Source: Amoebidium appalachense
Lineage: Eukaryota > Ichthyosporea
Direction: 5' to 3'
DNA: 64,000 bases
Assembly: GCA_963693365.1 (NCBI GenBank)
Contig: CAVNZM010000004.1
Coordinates: 9,176,001 to 9,240,000, forward strand
Positions 46,572-64,000 of the stretch are shown here, piece after piece. Made by a program: the position numbers and the translations under genes. How positions within the stretch are numbered: position 1 is the first letter of the stretch; every line of letters starts with the position of its first letter. The notes under the pieces are model-generated. The model made no database searches and had not been told where the DNA came from. It was given only the letters and a program-made list of their open reading frames with translations.

Positions 46572-47504
46572 TTAAAACCATTCGTGTGCATACACACCAG
46601 CTAGGCGCACTTTCTCCAACAAATCTACACAGGCTTGACGGGGAATGTCAGGCCTCAAACCTCCCCAGAAGTTACCGTGGCATTCCAGGAAGAGCTCATC
46701 AATCAAGCCGATGCTGCCTTCTGCCATCATTTTTTCCAAAACCTTAAACTCTGAGCTTTCGATGTCCATTTTCATGACCACAAAGTCTTCCTTGTGCACG
46801 TTTTCCTTCAGCCAACGCGAAAAATCGATCGACTTAACCGGTGTGCCCGCATGTTTGTGCTGGTCTTCCCCGTTGTATGCTTCGTTAACAGCAGCTTGCA
46901 CCCCGAAGGTAACCGTTCCATCTTCCGTCCACACAGCCGCTTGCACAAACTCCTTTACGGGCAGGTTTGGGCCTATTTTGCCCTCGAACGTACTAAAACT
47001 AGTAGAAGTAGCATCGAAGGCATAAATCTCGAACTTGTAGTCGGCTACCAGCACGCCCGGATAGTGCGAAAGGAACCATGAGCCCACGGATGATTCAAAC
47101 TCGCGTGCGCCGACGTCCAGGTAAACATGGCGCTTGAAATGAGACAGGCTAACGAGAGTTGGGTAGTAGACGATTGTTGCTAGGTAGCCGTTGATTTGCT
47201 CGAAGGTGTTGACCGGCTCCTTGACAATGGGCTCTTGGTTTGCTAGTGCAAACTTGTGTTGTGTTTCATAGCTCCTATCTCCAGCTAGGGTCACAGCTTG
47301 CATGTCTCGCAGCTGGCGCATGCGCACCCCTGTGCCCACTAATTCATAGGCAAAATCCTGTCTTGGCTTGCTAACAGCTAATTCAGATGCTGGACAGTGT
47401 GTTAGACTTGTGCTACTGAACAGCAAAACCGCTACGCCCAGAAGCAACGCTACAGCAAGAACCTGGTGCCTGGTGCCTAGGCTGCTGGAAAATGTAGCTG
47501 CCAT
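46572..47504 (-). CDS. FkbM-like methyltransferase with N-terminal signal anchor
   Basis: 310 residues, intronless. The N-terminus is hydrophobic (LAVALLLGVAVLLFSSTSL, residues about 16-34), consistent with a type II Golgi/ER anchor. The SAM-binding region starts with HVYLDVGAREFESSVGSWF and continues through EIYAFDATSTS and FVQAAVWTEDGTVTFG; SIDFSRWL and FVVMKMDIESSEFKVLEKMM are the later FkbM blocks, and ELFLECHGNFWG closes the domain. The layout resembles the plant FkbM-like membrane proteins more than bacterial FkbM. The likely role is O-methylation of a glycan or other secretory-pathway substrate; the acceptor is unknown. It is divergent from the methyltransferase gene starting 435 bp away, so the two may share a promoter. 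Confidence 0.8.
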   Translation of the reverse strand: MAATFSSSLGTRHQVLAVALLLGVAVLLFSSTSLTHCPASELAVSKPRQDFAYELVGTGVRMRQLRDMQAVTLAGDRSYETQHKFALANQEPIVKEPVNTFEQINGYLATIVYYPTLVSLSHFKRHVYLDVGAREFESSVGSWFLSHYPGVLVADYKFEIYAFDATSTSFSTFEGKIGPNLPVKEFVQAAVWTEDGTVTFGVQAAVNEAYNGEDQHKHAGTPVKSIDFSRWLKENVHKEDFVVMKMDIESSEFKVLEKMMAEGSIGLIDELFLECHGNFWGGLRPDIPRQACVDLLEKVRLAGVYAHEWF

Positions 47505-47938
47505 GTTTTAGATGTGCACCACACAGGGCTGCGTCTATTTGCTTGTAAGAAGCACTACACTGTTCAGGAACATCGTTACAAGAACGTGCACATGTTGCAG
47601 TGTTGCTTGTTCTGGTTTCCTTGTTTCTTTGTAATTGTTGTCTGTTGTGTGTTCAAAAACGTGCGGTGCGTTTAGGCCTCAGGAGCATAAATTTGCCCCG
47701 GGGCCGTGCAGCGTGGATCTACGTTGCTAGTAAACGCGAACGCATGCATGCCTGTGCGCGGCAAGTTGTGTGTGCGCGCGTGCACGTGTGTTCGGGGGGG
47801 TGTAACTTTGTTTGATGTTCTACAAAAGATGCTCTCGGCACATACAAAGGCTACATAGGGGAGACTGTACCCACACGACACACCTGTGTAATTCCCAGCC
47901 CAATCAGTGCTTGGTAGCTCATACAATAGTCTAAAAAC
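47505..47938. promoter_or_regulatory. Divergent promoter region between two methyltransferase genes
   Basis: 434 bp separating the two start codons. No microsatellite or homopolymer of note occurs here, unlike most non-coding DNA in the window. No TATA box is obvious. Function is inferred from arrangement only. Confidence 0.45.
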
Positions 47939-48757
47939 ATGGCGTTCCTGGAAACAAGGGCCGTGCGGCCGCAGGTTGTGTGGGCTGGGCTTGGTGTAGC
48001 CGGTGTGTTTCTCCTTTTCCTCCTTGGTGGCTGATTTCCCACTAAGAACGTGGCCTGGAGTGCATCTTCATACCAAAGCCTGCCAAGAAACTATGAGGTA
48101 ACGTTCATGACGGGCTTGCTGCGAATGTGGCATCATCTTGCAGAGTTAGAACGACGAGTTAGATCGGTAGGGCCTGGTACACCCGTAGGAAACGTTGCCT
48201 ACCAGGGGGCGGAGGTAACAACATACTACCTGATGGCCTCGAAAAACAACTTGAAATCCATCTGTGAGAGTGGTTTTGGTTCCGGCCACTCTACGGTCAT
48301 TTACCTGAGCGCGAACGCCGAAGCCAAGGTGCTAACGTTCGATTTGGGCTTGGAGGAACACAACGGGAAAGGTTTTAAGGCTGCTGGACTCGCGTACATC
48401 AACGAAATGTTCCCGCAAAGGCACTCAGTTGTGTGGGGTGATGCAAAGAATCAAATTGTTTTGTATAACGAGCAGCATCCAGAACATCGCTGCGACCTTG
48501 TAGTGGTTGATGGGGACCACAGTCAGGAAGGGCAATACGAGGAGATAGTTGCGTTTCGAAGATTGAGCGACAAAAACGGATTGATTCTTGTGGACATGGA
48601 CTACGGAGGGTTGATAAAAGCGGTTAATGAGGGCCTCGTGTCCTGTGTGGCCAAGTGGCAGGAGTCACAGACGGAGGAGCAACTGCGAAAGGGATTTGGT
48701 AAGAACATGGTGGGGGGCCTTGAGGTGTCTTGGCTCTTGTGTCTTTTTGCTAAGTGA
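47939..48757 (+). CDS. Class I SAM-dependent methyltransferase (Methyltransf_24 type)
   Basis: The catalytic frame is open from 48035 to TGA at 48757. Signatures: ICESGFGSGHSTVIYLSA (SAM-binding glycine loop), AKVLTFDLGLEEHNGKGF (acidic strand end), VVWGDAKNQI, CDLVVVDGDHSQEGQYEEI and LILVDMDYGGL. An ATG at 47939 begins MAFLETRAVRPQVVWAGLG in the same frame, but a TGA at 48032 interrupts. A 51-nt GT-AG intron (47996-48046) with CTGAT branch-like and pyrimidine-rich sequence would remove that stop and keep the frame, giving about 255 residues. If it is retained, the reading is a 31-residue peptide ending in a transmembrane-like run. The substrate is unknown. The position beside an FkbM-like gene suggests shared glycan or lipid methylation. 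Confidence 0.75.
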
Positions 48758-49579
48758 GTGTTTCACCTCTGGAAAGTCAGTGATAACTTTGAGTCTGAAA
48801 CACCTTTTTTAGTGGTTTCTCGGTTTTACCAGCATGGATTGTTGTAACTGGCGTTGAGGATTATTGGCGCTATTTTGTAATGTTGAGGGAAACATGATAA
48901 AAGCATGCCGAGTTGCTACTGTTATAGCTCACTTAAAAAGACACTGTATGTGACCAACTGTGGAGAGTTGCTACTGTTATAGCTCAATTTAAAAGACACT
49001 GTATGTGGCCATCTGTGGAGTTTAGAATTACCAGGTAGTCATATCCAGACTTAGACTGTAAAGATCTGTTGTTGTGTAGACTACATATGAAGCTAGATGT
49101 GCATGTTGTGCTGTCGAAACAGGTGCTCATCCTACTCATCATCCATCAGAAAGCACCAAAAATACCCACCTTCTTGTTGTTTAATTCCGTCTATATCCAT
49201 GAATACTTGTACCTAGAATGTAAAGAATAGTGGCCTGTAGACGAACTTTAAAGTAAATGGTGCATGTTGTGCCTGTCAAGACTATGACACATGTGGCTCG
49301 CTCAATCACAGCGCCTTCGCGTGACCTAACCTTGTCCCGAACGCTTGCATCTCAAACTGGCTAGTGCCTGTGCACGCTCTGTTTATGTGTGTGTCGGCGT
49401 GTATGTGTATATGTGTGTGTTTTGTGTACACACGCGTTTGTGTGTGTGTGGTTGTGCGGGTGTGTGGGTGTGTGGGTGTGTGTGGGTTTATTGTAATATT
49501 GCCAGTACCTATATGTGTATGTCTGCGCGCCCACGCGCACATATCTATATGCACGAGTTGGTATGTATTTTTTTATTAT

Positions 49580-49627
<48 letters not shown>

Positions 49628-49713
49628 AGACTGCCTAGAAAGGAATTTTGTTAACGAGAAAAATGAAGGTTTCTTTGAGTACTCGGAGTGACCCCTAGAT
49701 ATTCCTCCCTCCC

Positions 49714-49760
<47 letters not shown>

Positions 49761-49865
49761 CCCCTCCCCTCCCCCCGTCACCTCCCCCGCCCCTCCTCTC
49801 CACACACACACGTCATGCAGCTCCGCTTGGAGTCCTCGGCATCCTCCCTCCCCCCTCCCCTTCCG

Positions 49866-49902
<37 letters not shown>

Positions 49903-50370
49903 AGCCTCCTCCCCCCTCTAGTGGGAGGCTTCGAAGCGACCGGGAGGTCCCCTGAGTTGCTATCGATATTTTCTTGCTTGTGCTTGTGCTTATAGTAACT
50001 GCTGCAACCTTAAGCCTGAACTTCACACTGCTCTTAATAATAAACCTGTACCGTCTGCCTGGCAATGAATAAAGACCGTGAATTCGAAGCTCTTTCTGAG
50101 TTGGTTATCTTTAACATGCTGGATATCAATGTATACGTATGGGCCGATATATACAGGTGTACATGGCTTAGGCCCTCTCTGAGGATAGGATATAGTTGAT
50201 ATCGATAATTGCATGCATACACACGGTGCTTTTTTCAGAACTCATGATCACTCTCCGTTGTAAAGGTGCACCTCGAACTCCAATGTATAACCTTATACCC
50301 CTCCCCCCCTTACCCCCCCTCCCCCCCCCCCCCCCCCCCCAAACACACGCGCACACACACATGTACTGTG

Positions 50371-50415
<45 letters not shown>

Positions 50416-50977
50416 CCGCCTATCCCTGGGAAGTTCGGGCCATCGATCCCCTGCTTCACGTCCCTCTTTGTCCCTCCTCCCGCATTGGCCCTCCTTCCTA
50501 TTCGAGGCAAGGGTCACAACTTTAAGTTTTCTATCGGATGATATCCACCAAGCTCTCTCTTCTTATTCGGAATCGGATTCCCCTTCCTCTCTGTCCCTCC
50601 CTCACCCATCTACCCACTCCGGGATCGTTCTCTTTCCCCGTCGCCCTGGCTGGAGCTTCTATAAATTTTCACTTCGAACAAGGCCATAATACTGGGGTGT
50701 TGTTGGGAGGGGGTGTTGTGTGTGTCTGTGTGTGTGTGTGTGGGGGGGGAGGGGGGGGGAGGGGTAGCACAGTATAACCGGTTACGTAATGCAGATTATA
50801 TGCCAAATGCACAAAGGGCATGTCACAGTGCATGAGCCCGGGCCAATGACTCGGATGTTGTCAGCAGCGCTTTGGGCGGGGTGGAGTGGGTGCATGCTGT
50901 AAGCCATCCATAATTTCGGATTCAACACTCAAATCCCCCCCCCCTCCCCCTCCCCCTAGAGCTCCCCCCCCCCCCCT

Positions 50978-51010
<33 letters not shown>

Positions 51011-51950
51011 ACCACCACCACCACCACCACACACACACACACACACACAACGGGGTACCTGTCCAACAACTCACCCAATACCTGAAATTAGTATCTGTTT
51101 TCACTTGATTAATTTACATACTTGTATTGCAAAGAAGTTTTGGTGTGTAAGCATTTGGTTTTGTCTTCGGCCTTAAGGTTTCAAATGCATGAATGCATGA
51201 GAACCTTTAGTGGATTTGCCCCAAAGGTAGACCACTGGCGCTTGCGCCACCAAATTCCCGAATTTTGGTGAATTTTGAGTACTCCGCGGTTACTACAGAG
51301 TTACTATAGGCTCCTTGCGACATGAGATATTGATAATTATTTATTTTTTAAGTTTAAACCTTCCCAAGCCTGGGTCCCCGTATCTCTAACCGTGGCATAA
51401 CTTAGTTTCGGTGCTCGACAAAAAGAAGAAAAGAACCATCTCGTTACATTTATCATCTTGAGGGCCTACGGGGCTACAACATCAACCCAGAAAAATTTAA
51501 CACTGTCCTACTGTAACATATACTGCAGTGCAGATTCTCATAAATTAGTATTTATTCAAATAATATGTATCAATTTAGAAAATACCTACTTTTTTTAGTT
51601 ATACAGACTACATGTATACGTTTGCTCCCTTCCTGATACGCAACATGTACAGGTTTATGTTGCGTACAACGACATATACATCATCCAACGCCACTACAGC
51701 TATATACAGTGGGCCATGCCACACGCCATTCTACCCAAGCTGCTTTTATATTTCTTCTGCTGAATATCACTTCCTGCACCCAACATTTCTCTATACTTTG
51801 CGCACATTCTATTCACTCTATCAGGTCCCCCAAACCGATTCCTACCAGTAAACGTTATTACAACTCCCCAGCTATCTTAATTAATAGCACTATCTCGACA
51901 TCACCACATGATCATATCCCGTCTCACGAGATATCCACACAACCAACACA
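48758..51950. other. Intergenic region between methyltransferase and sterol glucosyltransferase genes
   Basis: Contains a two-copy direct repeat of about 55 bp at 48909-49020 (GAGTTGCTACTGTTATAGCT), (GT)n at 49385-49490, a T-run then G-run at 49580-49625, C-runs at 49711-49760, 49866-49902, 50323-50340 and 50974-51010, (CA)n at 50374-50410 and 51029-51048, and a family-1 dispersed repeat at 49925-50225. From 51050 to 51950 it is AT-rich without a recognised feature. No convincing CDS. Confidence 0.7.
49925..50225 (+). repeat. Dispersed repeat family 1, diverged copy
   Basis: Shares CCTGAGTT, TATTTTCTTGCTT, ACTGCTGCAACCTTAA and the CTGAGGATAGG junction with 22,840-23,110, in the same order and spacing with indels. 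It lacks the GCATTCAAAC-C-run end, which may be lost. Confidence 0.65.
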
Positions 51951-63171
<11,221 letters not shown>

Positions 63172-64000
63172 CTAAAACGCATTAAAAGGTCAGGTGCCAA
63201 TCACCTATGACCCTTAATGTGCTCTAGGCCAATAATGGCATTGGTTTATAATGGAAATTTTTTAAATAATTCTCCACATCTGCCCCATCCTCCGTGTGAC
63301 TGGTTCTACTTCTGGGGTTAATAGACTCGGTCTATTTAATCAGCTAAATACATTTGCTCAAAGAAACACACTGTGCTGCGTTGGCGTGTGTTGAATGTTA
63401 GGGTAACACACATACAACCCATATACTACGGCCCATACCTCGAATGAAACAGAGAATGTGAAATGGTACCTAGTACTCGCCCTACAAGCCCACACGCGTG
63501 CACACGAGCATCATTATTCTAATGCTTTGTGCACGGTACCCGGAAAGGGGGGGGGGGGGGGGGGGTATGCATTAGAGGGTGGAAAACATGAAAGCAAAGA
63601 CCCCCCTCCTCCCCTCTTCCCCTCTTCCCCCCCCCCCCTCCCCCCCCCCCCCCCCCCCCCCGCCAAAAAAAAAAAAAAAGAAAAAAAAAGAAAGAAAGAA
63701 AGAAAGAAAAAAACAAAAACCAAGACAAGGTGATTGTGCAAGCAGGAGACACATGAACAAAACCCATCCTCAATGGTTTCATGCCTCCCAAACGAACATG
63801 TTCAGACCCTCTAACCTGTCACGCGTGGTCCCCAACCCTTCCTTGCTTCCAACGGCAAAAGGTGAGTCAACCCGTCTTGGCCGGAGACACGCAGATTGCT
63901 CAAGCAGGGAAGAGAAGGAGGGGGGGGGCAAGGGGGGGGGGGAGGGGGGGGGGGGGGGGGGGGGGGGAGGGGGCGGGGGGTGAGGGAGGGAGGCAGCGGG
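63172..64000. other. Right edge, non-coding as far as seen
   Basis: 63172-63540 shows nothing recognisable. 63547-63600 is a G-run plus dispersed repeat family 2 (reverse). 63630-63710 is C-runs followed by A-rich DNA. 63916-63980 is G-rich. It should be the intron or 5' part of the sterol glucosyltransferase gene. Confidence 0.6.

Noticed and set aside
63780-63900. Upstream sterol glucosyltransferase exon ending at 63816
   Set aside because: The only frame compatible with the next exon's phase contains a stop before the donor.

Overview
This is nuclear DNA from a eukaryote, most likely a protist or alga. Three large genes are cut into many short GT-AG exons of 24-233 nt. Their introns are packed with (GT/CA)n, (GA/CT)n, (TA)n and unusually long G or C homopolymers. 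Gene content (purple acid phosphatase, VPS33, sterol glucosyltransferase, GT77, FkbM-like methyltransferase) fits a secretory, polysaccharide-making alga. A chlorarachniophyte-type host is a reasonable guess, but the sequence alone does not fix the lineage.

Layout. 1-8.3 kb: minus-strand purple acid phosphatase, nine exons, C-terminus beyond the left edge. 8.4-8.9 kb: possible tiny plus-strand gene. 9.7-11.7 kb: plus-strand remnant or divergent 3'-5' exonuclease gene with an apparent frameshift. 13.6-27.1 kb: plus-strand VPS33, about 19 exons, whole gene visible. 28.6-30.9 kb: intronless plus-strand membrane-anchored protein with two tandem glycosyltransferase-like domains. 33.5-35.3 kb: intronless minus-strand GT77-like glycosyltransferase. 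35.4-45.7 kb: nested mobile-element complex. 46.6-48.8 kb: divergent pair of methyltransferase genes. 52.0-63.2 kb: minus-strand sterol 3-beta-glucosyltransferase-type gene, 15 exons seen, 5' end beyond the right edge.

The standout is the 10.3-kb complex at 35,385-45,710. Its core is a near-perfect inverted repeat of two 1,986-bp arms around a 135-bp asymmetric centre. Each arm carries an identical 366-aa protein with HUH-type (rolling-circle) Rep motifs and no helicase, and the two genes converge on the centre. Five copies of a 16-bp motif cluster at the centre like origin iterons. Three unrelated transposons later landed in single arms: a 1,050-bp Harbinger-like element (TSD TTA), a 3,566-bp non-autonomous LTR element (TSD GTACG, 480-bp LTRs with three differences), and a 1,587-bp LINE fragment (TSD of 8 bp). 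Once these are subtracted the arms match with no net indel and the ancestral element is 4,107 bp. This looks like an undescribed palindromic HUH transposon, or an integrated inverted dimer of one.

A second theme is the C/G homopolymers. Several dispersed repeat copies end at the start of a C-tract, and compound tracts keep a fixed polarity (C-run, then A-run or CA-run). This suggests C-tailed retroposon-like elements rather than simple slippage. The four intronless genes around the HUH element mostly encode predicted membrane-anchored glycan-modifying enzymes and contrast sharply with their intron-rich neighbours.
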